Below, in pieces: positions 47,201-60,007 of a stretch of 64,000 bases of DNA. Below the pieces are notes generated by a model. That model searched no databases, was not told the origin of the DNA, and saw nothing but the letters and a program-made list of their open reading frames with translations. The stretch is from Anoplopoma fimbria (taxonomy: Eukaryota > Chordata > Actinopteri > Perciformes > Anoplopomatidae). Made by a program: the position numbers and the translations under genes. Location: assembly GCF_027596085.1 (NCBI RefSeq), contig NC_072449.1, forward strand, positions 25,984,022 through 26,048,021, in the 5' to 3' direction. How positions within the stretch are numbered: position 1 is the stretch's first letter; every line of letters starts with the position of its first letter.

Positions 47201-50200
47201 ATGCATGGTAATGGCAGAACAACATACCACAGACAAAATCATCTCGTTATCCCCATCCGTTTGTCATAACTAAATCAAACATTAATTGTAATATTGAACC
47301 TAACCATCACATGCAACAATAGTAACATTGAAACAAAATAAGAACTGTTCATTGAATACTGATGTAATGACATTCTGAATTATGCAATGAAAACATGGCG
47401 TTGCCATCCTACAGCATTCTTGGTGATAAGGATTACCTCTTTACCCCAGCCATAACAAGCATAAACAGGCGACTTGGCTCCAGTGCTTTGACTCCTCTTA
47501 GAGCATCTCTCCACCCTGATGTGCACGATCACACTGAAGTGTGATGTGTTCTCAGATCAAGGACGCTCATACTGATATGCTGTGAGCGGGCCTCATTAGG
47601 GCCAGAAAGTTCTAGTTAGGAGACTTTATCCATGCCGCAAGGGGTGTAGGAATCCTTCTCTGAATCACTTTTTTTTCGCTGGGGCAAGCACAACAATGTA
47701 AACATCAAAGTTACTCTGGAAGGATGTTCTCTGGCATGATTAAGACACTGACCCAAGGTACCATCATAAAGTACAAGATCAAATCATTCAAGAGAAAGGA
47801 AGGGAAGAGAAATCTTTTGGCACAAAGTATTCATTTTCAGCTTTTGGTTTATCCCTGATATCTTTTAGCATTCTGAAGCTGTGTTTATCACATGTCTTGA
47901 ATAAATTACATAATGCAAATGGGAATAAAGGGCTCCCATATTTTCACCAGTACATACAGCCTAGTTAATGAAATGGAAAATTCATCAGCACCCTACTCTA
48001 CACTGTCGTATATAAAAAACAGCATAAAGTGCACGACAATGAGACAGTCTACGATTGTAACCTTACAGCTAACAACATAGTATTCCACATGTCCAAAGGT
48101 AAATCATTTTGACATAGATGTTATTTTTGTTTAGTACAGACCTGCATGCTACGTATGTTTCTTACACTAAATTCAATCATATTTATGATTTATGTCTTAA
48201 TTCAAATGAAAATGGCTGCACATGTGTCCTGCTCATTTTGTATGATAAAAGCAAAATGTAAATTACATTATGTTGGATAATGTAACTTTTGTATTTTATT
48301 GGGACGTCATGCCAGCCACGCGCCAGGAGGATATATGTCACTTCCGCCCACCACCTTCGTTAAGATTAAGAAAAAGAGAGTTGCAATTTGGGGGAACTGG
48401 TTAAATAATGTTTTTTATTCAGACCGAATATCTTCTGTTCCAGATACTTAGAAGAGGTGATGATGATTCTGGGTCAACCTTCAAAACAACGACAAGTTTA
48501 GCTGGTTTTTTTTCCGTTTTTTTTTTTATCTTTGATGAAAACAGGTGTGTGTCATTAACCTTATTTGATTAACGTCAGCTGTCTGCGACTCCACGTGATT
48601 AAACAGACGATGCACAAATAGTGGCTAGCTTAAGTAAAACATTAGGTATTGCAAGTTTGCTAACCTCATAAAACTATTTATTAATAAAACTCTCAATGGC
48701 CTCGGTTATAAAAATAAAAATACATACATTTACAGTACCGAAAAAGCAGTAGACCTTCATTTGGAACTGTATGTTTTGCTTCCTTTCACTGTATATAGGC
48801 CAGGGATGCTTCCAGGTCTTGTGCACCAGGTCAAGTTGCCAGAGGATGATGGACTTAGAGTTTGGTGGATAACATCATGTTCTCACGGGTGAGCTTCTGA
48901 CATGCAAAAGTTATCCAATGCCCTAACTTACATGCCCTTTTTATAATCACATTCCATTCCCAAACATCTTGAGCTGATCTCGTACTTTTCTTTGCTACAT
49001 GAGGTTTTTAAATTGGACATTATAGCTGTGTGCAGTAGAGTCAACGTCTGCTCTCTTGTTAGATTATATTAATCATTTCTGACTACTGTTTTAGGGGGGG
49101 GATTTTAGAATAGATTTTTTTTCTGCTATGTTCATCCTCTTTTATCACAATGCTTAAACTTTTATTGGAGCCTTTTCACAACTGTCAGTCTTCTTCCCAA
49201 TGTTGATGTATTTGATTGTGAGCTGTATTAAATTACGTCTCTGGTAGCGAGATCAGAGATCATCTTATATATATTATTATATCACTCAGGCATGCCGTGA
49301 CAAAACGCCATTTTTCGAGAGGATGACTGACCATTGTTCATTTTTGTTGTAGCCTAGAAGAAGCCAACAACCCCTCACACACATACTGTTCTATAGATCC
49401 ATATAATTTAAAACACTTTTATTTATAAATCCTCAGGAACTAGCAAACCTAATTCTGACAGGGAGTCAAAATGGAGAAATCTTGACTTCTTGTCTGTTAC
49501 TCTGATTTGGATTCTCTGGAAAGGTCATACCTATCACATTAATGTCAAACTATGGATTATACTACTTCAGGATATGTCAGTGGTTATTTTAATACATCAC
49601 ATAATTCATCTTTTTTCTTTCTTTAATTTTTGTAAATTTGGGGAGATCTGAAATGTCTCTCTCTAGACTAGAAACAGAAGTTAATCAAATAAAGTGGGAT
49701 TGAGCATATCAATCATCTGGTCTCTTCGAGGGGCCATGTTGACCGCTGGAGCACATGTCATCATTCATTTTCAGCCAATTTACTTGATGAATAAACAGCT
49801 TGGTGGAGCGTTTGGCACCCTTTTGCATTAACATAAATCAAATTACAGGTGAAATATTCAACGCTCACCTTTAACCCGAGACCTCCAAGAGCCTTCAGTC
49901 GTTATGTTGTGACTGGAGAAACAACGTTCCACTGATTGCTTAGCAGAGGGGACCAAAGGTGGTTGGAAGGCTTTATTTGACTGCTCCAAAACATATTTAA
50001 CAAGAAGCATTTCTGATTTTACTCCCACTGGTATGCATGGTTTCCTAAGACAAGCACTAATTTCCATGTCATTTTTGTGACAATGCTATGATTATGTATT
50101 TTCGTCTAACGGCTACAAAATGTGATACATGTTTCGTTTCTGAGAATCAGGTTGGGTAAAATAATTTTAGTTAAGGTTAGTTTGAGTTGTTTGATTGGAT

Positions 50201-53200
50201 TTAGGTAGTATGATTTTGGTTAAGCCTATAGGATGACTTTGGTCATCATGGTATCGTATGTTTCAAAAAATGGCTTCGTTCACATTACAGTTTTGTTTTT
50301 TTCTTTCTACTTACTGTTTACATTCATGTGTGAAGTGACCTTTGTTGTAGTCCAATGACTGCCAGACTACATTAACATATTGCTCAATTTAACAAATCTT
50401 GGTTCCCCGTTACAAAGATGACAGTCCTAAATGTATACGTATGACTCCTAAAGAATTCTGTTCATAACAGCTGATATTTAACTTTAGCAGCTCTTCTGTG
50501 AGCTGAGTTAAACAAACTAAAGTAGCAGAGTGACATTACAGTTTGACATCCAGAAACACTGCCAGGCAATTTTTATAACCTGAGATTTCATTAAAATGAA
50601 ACCTAACGAATAAATCAGAAGAAATGAGGGAGTTGTGAAAATGATGTTTGATAAGTGAATTTACATTTAAATGACTTGCGAAGAAGCATATAAATTCTTC
50701 AACTGTTTCCCAGTGTTGAAAGAAAACCTCCCTTAACATATTGTTAAATTTAAGTAAGCGAGCTAAACATCTACTTCTCATAAAGGATGATTTATGATTT
50801 ATTGTGACACAAACTCACTCGGTGCAAACGATTAAACATAATTCTGTATTATCTTAGCTCCATGTAAAGTCCATTTACGTGATGTTTCCCAGATAAAACT
50901 CGTCTTCCTTAACAACACAGTTTACACCTTTATTACTGCTGATTTATTAAATCCGAGTTCTGCTGAGTGAATTAGGACCTAGAATATAGCAGAAGAACTT
51001 GGTAATATAGAAAATATTACATATAATTATATATAATATATATAGATTTTTTTTTTTTTGGGTGATTGATCTACACCTGCCTAGATCTGTTTGAAAAAAT
51101 ATATAAATTTGGCCACATTTGCTTGTTATGTGAACATATTGTAGAGTCAGTTGTGTCTGTCTTTAGCAATGATTTATAGAGCACTTTGAGCTGTGAGCAA
51201 CATATTTCTAACTTTCAGGTAAGAGGAGAAAATGTAAAACAATAGCAAGCGGTCAAGAGAGAGTCAGACCTGATGTGGAGTGGGAGTTAATGTGTGTACT
51301 GTTAACCAAAATGAGACCACTCATGAAAGCAAGCGCAGGCCTGTAGTAGGTGGTAAAATCAACACCCACTGTATTTTCACTGCATTGCTGTGTGCAATGT
51401 GGACACCAGCTGCTTCAGAAACATCACGCAAAGGACATGAAGGTGGGGGTCGGGAGTAAAGGTATGAATCTGAATTTTCAGGCTGAGAAAATCAAAGAAA
51501 GTCCACAGAAAAGCAATATAGATCTTCATTTTGTTTATACTGATGGAAAATAAAAGACCGTGAGCTTGGCTATTTGTTTTCAGATGGTTATACAGGTTTC
51601 ATGCTATTGTCGCAGCAACAGCTCATTATGAACACCTATTTAACAAGTGTAGAAGTGCTTTTATATGCAACATGCATTAGCTACATGCAGAGGCTTTTTA
51701 ATGAGTTTGCTGTCAGACGATCAAAAACTCTTCCACCAGGCATTTACACTGTTCAAGATAACAGACTTTAGCGTCTGTGTTTGAATCTTTCCTTTTCTCT
51801 GTGCAACTGTCCATTAATTCTGTATCTTGCGGGAACGTGCTTACATGGGTGTGGGGGATATTTACAAGTTATGATAACAATCACAGCAGGCCACGGGAAA
51901 CTAAGAGTGACAAAACGACTTTCTGGGATGACGGATATGGTAATCACAAGATGGCTTCAACTTTAATTGCCTCAATGAGACCGGCTTTGTGACTGGGTTT
52001 TGCATCATATAAAGTACTGGATGTCTTCAGTTTGTGCATTAAGACCACCAGGGCTCCATATTCATCTTAGATTGCTTATATTACACGGCTGATTGACCAT
52101 GACCAATCCTCTAGCTTTTAGATTATTTTGCCACGAGATGAAACTGAAATTTCGTTACGCTGCCCAATAAGCTTCCGCAGAGGCTTTCAGTCTTCCGATT
52201 CAACTTTGCATTACCCCGTCTGATAAATGAAAATAAATCTCCTCAATCGCAAAGTCACCTCCGAGCTCTGATGTGGTCACTTTTGCAGATTGCATGCGAT
52301 CCTGCGCTCTCAGATTGGCTGGCTTTTATTTTTAGTGCTTGTTTTGAGGTAGCGAGTGGCTGTAAGGCACACACTGGTTGCAGACTTGACTGAGTATCAA
52401 ATTGTCATTTCGAAAGTGACAAGGTGCTGATTTGCCCGCCTGGCACTGAGCGATTGGACATCACTGTTGACAAATGGGCAGTGGAACAAAACTGGCAGGA
52501 TGCTAGGGAAGACAAAATGCCTTTAGCCAGAGTTTTTTTTTCTGTCTGTTATCACAGCAGGACAACAGCTAGTTAAAATTCCTGAATTTACTGATAGTGT
52601 AATCGTTTGCCGCCAACAGTTTCTCTGTCAAGCACACCTCTAGCAAAATATATATCTGCTGTGCTGTTATCGTATTTTCAGTCTATGGTCATTGTCAGTT
52701 ATTGGTTTGATGTGTATAGACAAAGTGAGCTGTGTTTTTTATGTTACACAGGATCCACTGGTGGGTTTGCCTTTACAAAACCTACATTTATTTCATTTGA
52801 TTTTATACATTTTTGGGTATTTAATGATTTAATGAGCCATGAATAAAATAGCATCTAGGGGAAAGGAGAGCAGGCCTGAGTCAGTGGATGTTATTCCAAG
52901 ACAACAAGGGATTAGAGGGGGAGGGATGAGATGCCGATTGCTGCAATTACTGCAAAGCAAACTGCATTCACAGCCACATCATGTAGTGATGGCCCCTATT
53001 CATGTAATCTTGATCAATTTTAAACTCATTCAAAAACAAAAACTTAAATTAAGGTATGCCTACGGTTTGAAAAATGTTGTGATCTGAAAAACAAAGGTGG
53101 ATTTGTTTATTAGATGCAGTCGTAGTTAAGTTTTTCTGCATTTTTAGGTTAAAGGGTAAAAGCAATTTTAGATTTTGTACTGTATTTCTGGCTATTTCTA

Positions 53201-53523
53201 GTATTACGATTGATTTGAAAAGTATTTGTAAATAAAAACCAGGGCTGAATGAGGCTGGTACCCCACCAAACACGACTTTGGTAGACCGAAGTTTATATCC
53301 CATCACCCAGTTGAGAGCTAATGCATTATTCAGTTCCTTGCGTTCCTCAAGAGTCGGAATAAGAGTAGAACACCCATTCATACCCATCCACCAAAGGTTG
53401 GATCAGATCCTGGAGACGCCCTCAGATTTCCAAAACAAATTCTTAAGTCAGAACGTGAACAGGTATTTGCCCCAGGAAACCATCACTGTATATATTTTGA
53501 AGACTCATCTTGCAGTGGGAATG

Positions 53524-53539
53524 CCCCCCCCCCCCCCCC
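53524..53539. repeat. Poly-C run (C16)
   Basis: Sixteen consecutive C followed by TTCCCACTTCC. On the reverse strand it is a G run. Confidence 0.95.
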
Positions 53540-55452
53540 TTCCCACTTCCTGTCTCAGCTCTTGAAGGAAAGCAATCTAATGAATAAGGAAAAAAGAAAA
53601 CACACGTCGACTTTGAGCTGCTGCTGAGTCCAAACCAATCCCAGTTATTGCTACAGATAAGACAATTTATAATTGAATTAAAGTGAAGCTGCAGTTTCAA
53701 TATAAATATTAACTGCAGAACAAGTATTTTCTGTAACACACAATCAATGAATGTAGATGCTTTCATAGACCATCGCCTGAATAGGCATGGGATTGGTAGT
53801 ATATTGCAGAACTGTTTTTGCTTTGCCAAACAAAGCTTTGCATTTTGTACTGAAATTCCAGTCCCATCACTGGCTGTCTTACACACTGTTGTCTTGTCAA
53901 CCGATAATAAGCAGCTGGACCCCCCGCTTTAAATCGGAGGACATGAGGGACTCCTGACCCACAGCAGCTCACCTTAAACTTGTGAGAATGTGTGGCAGCA
54001 CAGCCACTCACACCTCCCATTAGGTGAGAGTCGAGGAACCAATTACCTGGAGATATGTCTCAGGGCCAAAAATATCATTGTCAGCTTGTCACAATGTGAG
54101 AAATTGGGGGGGGAGAATGGTAACATGACAGATTGTGTTATCTTTTAGTTCCCACCCAGATCTAATAGGATCTACAGAAGGGCCAATTAGCACAGTAGAC
54201 ATATTTCTATATTGTAATCACTGAAGACTTCGATGAAAACATGTTGATCAATTAATGTTTGTTTGTTACTACCTCTGCTGAACTCTTCAATGGAAAGAGA
54301 AAACCCTCAGCTAGACAGGATGCAGCTTCTTGCCCAAGAAAACTACAGCAGGGTGGATGCTTGGCAACAAGGTGAAAGCAAAACACCACATTATCATGTT
54401 TCCTCTGAGGACATTATGCTTAAAGTAATTCACACTTATATTTTATAATTAAACCTGCATTAATATATTTTTTCTGCTACTTGGAGGCAGCGGAAACAAG
54501 TTGTAAACATGACACAGATGTAATATTACCTTTTATAAGTTGTTAGCAAACAGTTGGTTACTTGCACACTCAACAAATACAGAGATTCTTTATTGATTTT
54601 TTAATATTTCCGGCCACCTGGAAAATGTAAGTCCAATAGTAATTCTAGAAGTAATTCTTCCTGAGAGAAAAATGTCTCCTTAGAAGCTGAATGTTCCGCT
54701 ATGTTCACCAGGTAGTCGCCAACCTTGTATTTCTGCTCTTTTGTGCTGGGCAGTAAGCGTAAAGAGAGTTTTAAGGGCTTGTTTAAATCCGTTAATAACG
54801 AACATCATTGAATCTAATACCAAGGGCTTCTCTCTATCTTTACTATTTTGCACTGATATTCAGCTATCACGCAGGAAGGAAATCCATGGCAAGAGAGGAA
54901 GAGATTCCAATTTCTCTGCTGACAGTAGCTTCAATAGACCACAATGTAATACAGACACAAGATATGAGTTTGAGTAAGGGATATGACTTTTTTTTTTTTT
55001 CCTCTACTGGAATAATTTGATCTCCTCCTCTCACTGTCACTATGACTATCACTTTCACTCTGCCCACCTACATGTAAGTTCACAGGAGGTCGTCAATAGT
55101 CTGGAAAATGTACAAAATCACTGAAGTAGATAAGGCAGTCGGAGGAAAAGTGGGTACACCAAGAAAAAAGTAAATTACAACTGTTCATCACAACCTAACA
55201 CCTGAAATGCACTGAACATCGCAGGTTGATGATGTATACCTGTGTCAGAGTATCTGTTCATGGAATTATTTTTATACAGGGATGGCACAGGAAAACAGGT
55301 CAGTAAGACATGGTTGTCCATTTGATAAATCAGTTGACATGGAGTCTATTAATTCAGTATCCTGCTTAGTTTGACTCACACCCAATGAGTTATTTTGTTC
55401 TATTTTTATAGAATAGACTTAAATAAATGTGAAAAAACATGATTATAGTAAA

Positions 55453-56020
55453 TAGGACTGTAACGGTTGGTGTATTAGTGCCAAACCATCACGGTATTGG
55501 GGTCACGGTCCGGTGCGCGCACCCACATCCAGAATGCACAGTGTGTAGACTGATGAACCTAATGTGGAACTAAAATTCACAAGAGCGAGTTCCGCCTGGA
55601 CACTTTTAGCTGTACATGTGCTGAGATTAGCACAATAAATTGATTGGCGTGCGAGTCAATAACACTGTGAAGCCGGAGCTGGGAGACCTGTGTTCAATTT
55701 TCCAGTTAGCTACAACAGCAAGACAGATTTATAGCCTATTGTGACCTGTTTCCTTTTGGGAAAGTTTTTTTCCAGTGTTCGTCCAGTGTAATACAGAAGT
55801 GTTTGTAATGTTCTTTGTTTTACCGAAGCTGCCAGTGGGCATATTTGCTACCTCAGTCCCCAGCAAGAGATTCTCTCTGCCTTCTCTCTGATTATTGTAT
55901 AATCAAAATCAATAAATCTGCTTTTTGGTTTTTTTCAGCTGTACTGAACTTGCACCGAACCATGACTCCAAAACCGGGGTATGACCCGAACAGTGACTTT
56001 TGTGTACCGCTACACTCCTA
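55453..56020. mobile_element. Non-autonomous hAT-like DNA transposon, 568 bp
   Basis: Left arm 55453-55516 starts TAGGACTGTAACGG and ends GGTCACGGTCCGGTGC. The reverse complement of the right arm (55952-56020) starts TAGGAGTGTAGCGG and ends AGTCATGGTTCGGTGC. The arms are thus long imperfect inverted repeats with the CACGGTTCGGT-type motifs typical of fish hAT elements. The interior is non-coding, with no transposase. I could not find a clear 8-bp target duplication, which suggests age. Confidence 0.75.
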
Positions 56021-56842
56021 CTATCGAAACCATAAAGCAACGTCAGTCACAAGTTTATGATGTACAGGAAGTAAAAGCCATGAAGTCAGGAGTCTGTGTT
56101 GCCTTGGTGAATACTGAAAAAAAGCTCACTACTCCTGCGGTCCCCATTTTATTACCGTCAGTGTATTTAAAACGTGCCCAGCAATAAAGGAACGAGAGGA
56201 CTTTGCAGCTGCGTAACAGTGTGTACAATCAGCGTATGCAGTGATGATCTGCTCAGGTAACCATTTCATTTTTCACAGGACATAAACTGATAGCAGCAGC
56301 TGAGACTGACAGCAGGATTTATACCCTGACACTGATACGTACATCATTCTGTATCAGCTTCCCTTGAAATGGAACAGACAGATATGTGTCTGCAGCTGTG
56401 CAAATTCCACAAGAGGTGCACTTGTATTCTTGAAGAGAGGATAGTGTTCTCTTTCAAAGGCAGTGTGTTTTATACACACATCTTTTTATGACGCAGGAGA
56501 CGAAGCAGAAAGACAGGGATCCCATAGACAGATGAGACATTGAGATGTATAAATGAGGAGGCCAGGTCCATTTGTCTTGTCACTAATGGAAAGGACAGCC
56601 AATCAGTCAGTAATGACCCTCTCACTTGTCTAAATAATTGTGTCATTATAATGATGAAACTAATGTAATGTCAGAAAGTATTTAGTCTCTTGTTTCGTAT
56701 TGTTACTGAGTGTCTGTTAATGACAACGAGCTGTGCTTGAACCTCATCAGGTAAAATGTTAGTTATCTGCCTCAAACAGAGAAGGGAAAAGGGATTTGAA
56801 ATTATTGATTTAAGTGTTTTCATGAATCTTTCTTTCTTGTGT

Positions 56843-56860
56843 ATTATTATTATTATTATT
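56843..56860. repeat. (ATT)6 microsatellite
   Basis: Six perfect ATT units followed by CTTTTATG. Confidence 0.95.
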
Positions 56861-58229
56861 CTTTTATGTTAAATGAATTCATGCTTACTAAAATGTATCA
56901 CCGATACATAATCACTATATTCTCTTTGAGTAAGCAGTTAAAGCAGACCAAACATTTAAGAGGATCAGCTTCCTCTCCTTGCGATTTTACATGGATTGGA
57001 TGATATTACACCTGTTATCGTTGAGCAAATGAGTGAAGCTGTGACCAGTTGTCTTCTTGATATGTAGCGTATGTAGAGGTGCTACAGTACAAGGAAGGGC
57101 TCTTTGTGCCTTTTTTAATCTTTTGCTTTTCCTACTTTTCTTTTTTTCCACATATCTCCAAGATATGTAACCAGTGTCATTCGATCAGCTCCTGCACTTG
57201 GTTAATGCTAATGTATTTGGGTTTTTAACTCTCCCGGATATCAGTGAAACATTATTCTTTATTAAATCATTCTGAGAGCACAAAGACTTAAGAAGAGGAA
57301 TATGCAGAATAATGAGTCGTAGAAACTAAAGCAGTAAGACTTTCCATCCAATTTTTCTGTTTGCTTTTACTTGGAGCAGTAAAGCTTAAGTTCCTCATCA
57401 TGATTAATATTAACCATAGAGATAGAGAAACTGCACTTATTCAAGTAGTCATCTGAATTTGCTAAAAGCGCTGCATTGCATTAAGTAGTATCTCCTGCTT
57501 TTAAAACTGGTTCTTGTACAGGGGAAAGCACTTCTCTCCACTGGCTATATCAAACACTCAGACTTTTTCGTGGTTGTGCAAATGAATCAGTGCTTTGAGG
57601 CAGGCATGTTTTGTCCTGAACTAGAAGACATGCACGTGTTTGGACAACTGCCTTTCTATCAGTCTCGGTCAGTGTCCTGTCACATGCATTTTTAGTTTTT
57701 ATCAAACTGTCTGTTGGGGTTCGTCTGACTTTGCTGACATGGTCTTTGTTCCGTGGACCGCTACATAAAAAAGAGCACGGGGTAGAGTATTGCAGCTCCC
57801 TGAGAGGTGAGCCTTTTTAACCCCGGCACAATAAAGTGAGGCATCACAATTCAAAGGGCCGCTCCAGTCTGTATACAGTAATCTGTTCAGTCATGCGTCA
57901 CTGTCACCCACATTCTTTGTGCCATCACATTTCTGTCTTGTCGTAAATACTTCAATCACAGCATGTCTCCCCTCGAGGAATAGCACTTTCTTGAACCAGA
58001 GCGGAGGCCAGGGCAGTTTCACATTCCAGCCAACAGCTCATCCATCAGATTGAGCAATAATGGCACCTTCTGTGTCCTAAGAACAGTTTTCATGAGACAG
58101 GGGACTTGACTTTGCGTGAACAACAGTTTATCAGCTTGTGCCAGCGCTGCATGGCATGCTCCAAATGTGTCTGTAAAATCTATTTCAAATAAAGTACAAT
58201 CTGTAAATGGTGCAGCTACTGCGCACCAA

Positions 58230-58312
58230 ACGCTATTCAAAGATGGACATAGCGAGGTGTGATGTCACCCATTGGTTTGCACTGGGCGCGGTTGGAAGCC
58301 CAGAGTTGTGGC
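58230..58312. repeat. Dispersed fish repeat fragment
   Basis: Contains GATGTCACCCATTGGTTTGC followed by GGTTGGAAGCCC (58290-58301), which I recognise from a common percomorph interspersed repeat that usually reads GTGACGTCACCCATTGGTTT with GTTTTGAAGCC downstream. Short and diverged. Confidence 0.5.
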
Positions 58313-58314
58313 TT

Positions 58315-58345
58315 ATGGTCAGCAGCATCTTTATCTGCTGACCAT
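58315..58345. repeat. Perfect 11-bp inverted repeat (hairpin)
   Basis: ATGGTCAGCAG at 58315-58325 pairs perfectly with CTGCTGACCAT at 58335-58345 around a 9-base loop. It directly follows the repeat fragment and may be part of it. Confidence 0.9.
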
Positions 58346-59963
58346 CTTCAAATAATGAGTGCAGGGTGTTGCCTTTCAAAGACAGCCTGTCTCCTAGCTC
58401 CTTAACTACAGCTAGCTACCGCTCCCCATAACATAACACCAGGCGGATGCAGTAATGTCTGTGCATAAATGCTTAAAGTAATGTTTTGGTGACTGACTCT
58501 GTATCGGTCTCAGACAACCAACAACCATCATTTGGGGACATTCCAGTAAGCAGTGTAATAGTTGCATACAAGTTGAATGTAACTTAAAATACATTGGACC
58601 CTTGAATCTTCCCTGCACTGTGGTTCAACTTTATTATAAAAGGTTCTGCATGACAGCATCAATGCATTATCATTCGTCTCTTGCGTCAGAGCAGTGCGCT
58701 ACAGATGAATGGCTTTACATACACCAAAAGGTCATCTCCTCCGAGAAAGGATAGGACATCGCAAGCCAGAAGTGCACTTTTAAAAACGAGCATATACTAT
58801 TATTCGCATAGTCACACTTAACAGATAAAGGAAGAAATCTTTTTCGACCCTATTTGTCAAGATGAGGAATGTCTCCAGTGTTAATCAAGTGAAGAGTAGC
58901 GCATTATTTTTTTATTTATTATATCAGCACAATCAACTGTCCTGGCCTCATTATTTAGAGTGCAAAACAAAGATGTCCCTGCTCAATTCAGGAAACATAA
59001 AACTGAAACAATGTCTTTAGAGGAGATGAGGAGAGACAAGATGATGACAGAGAGTACTGTGCTTTGTCTTTGTTTGTGGCTGTGCTTCAGAGGGCTAACC
59101 TCCAGAGAAAAACCCAATGGTGAATCTAAGATTGAACATGTGACTCATTGGCATGGCGCTGCCATTAAATAACAGCGTAAGATATGTCCGTCCACACACA
59201 GAAATGATTTCACCCAAGGGTCTTTGTTCTTTGCGTTATGCAAAAAAGTCAAACCAATCAATGCACCACATGTATGGATTACCTGCTGTTGTCATGGAAA
59301 TCATTCCAGACTGAATAGAATGAAACGATCAATGTATAGCCATATCAACTTAATGAATTTGCTGAACTGGTAAGATCATAGAGGAAGTTTACTGTAGCTT
59401 GAATTAAGTTGTCAACGTTCTTTTACTAAATGAGGATTCTTTCTGTCTTGATGCATTTCTACCAATTAGTTTTAGCCCGTTGTCCTTAGCCGTCATATCC
59501 CTTTAGTCTTTCATTTGGAAGAGTGGTCAGATTAAAGGCTAGAGGTCAAATGGAATAGCAAATGGCAAAACAAATCCTTTACCTCAAATGACATTTCAAT
59601 AAGATATTGAGGTATTAATGGTACTTTAGCTGTGCTGTGACTATGCCTTATGTAAAGTCTGCCTGTTTCCTCAACAATACTGGTGTGAAGACTTGTCATG
59701 GGTTTATTTTGTCTACAAAGCTTCTCCTTTACCAACTGATGCATTAACACACGTTTACCTAACACATAAATTAGTATTTGTATAACATACACTCCTAAGC
59801 TGAAGATTTAAACAAGTGATTTTACAATTTATTACAATAACATTTACTGAGCCTTCCCATTACAAAGCTGATAAATCAGTCCACATAAATAATAGAGCCT
59901 ATCCCTAGGCCAATGATTTATTTTCTTATCCACACTTGATAATCATGCACAGTCACAACTTGA

Positions 59964-60007
59964 CCCCCCCCCAGACACCACACACAAACACAACCACACA
60001 CACACAG
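59964..60007. repeat. C9 run and CA-rich microsatellite
   Basis: Nine C followed by imperfect CACACA/CAAACA units. Confidence 0.9.

Larger units (their letters stand above)
38881..55452. other. Gene desert, 16.6 kb
   Basis: No coding exon was recognised on either strand. The longest open frames (39157-39615 and 53443-53886, both on the - strand) are compositionally odd and match no family known to me. The stretch contains homopolymer runs, a perfect hairpin at 44170-44200, and several mixed-composition blocks without repeat character (42120-42350, 43640-43990, 47030-47170) that are candidates for conserved non-coding elements. Confidence 0.5.

Noticed and set aside
47528..47545. 8-bp inverted repeat ATCACACT/AGTGTGAT
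   Set aside because: Short with a 2-base loop; expected by chance in 64 kb.
48290..48900. Possible repeat or gene remnant starting at TTGGGACGTCATGCCAGCCA
   Set aside because: A local rise in GC only; no terminal repeats, coding signal or recognised family phrase.
53443..53886. 147-codon open frame on the - strand
   Set aside because: Runs through the poly-C tract, which it reads as a glycine run; no family resemblance. Likely chance.
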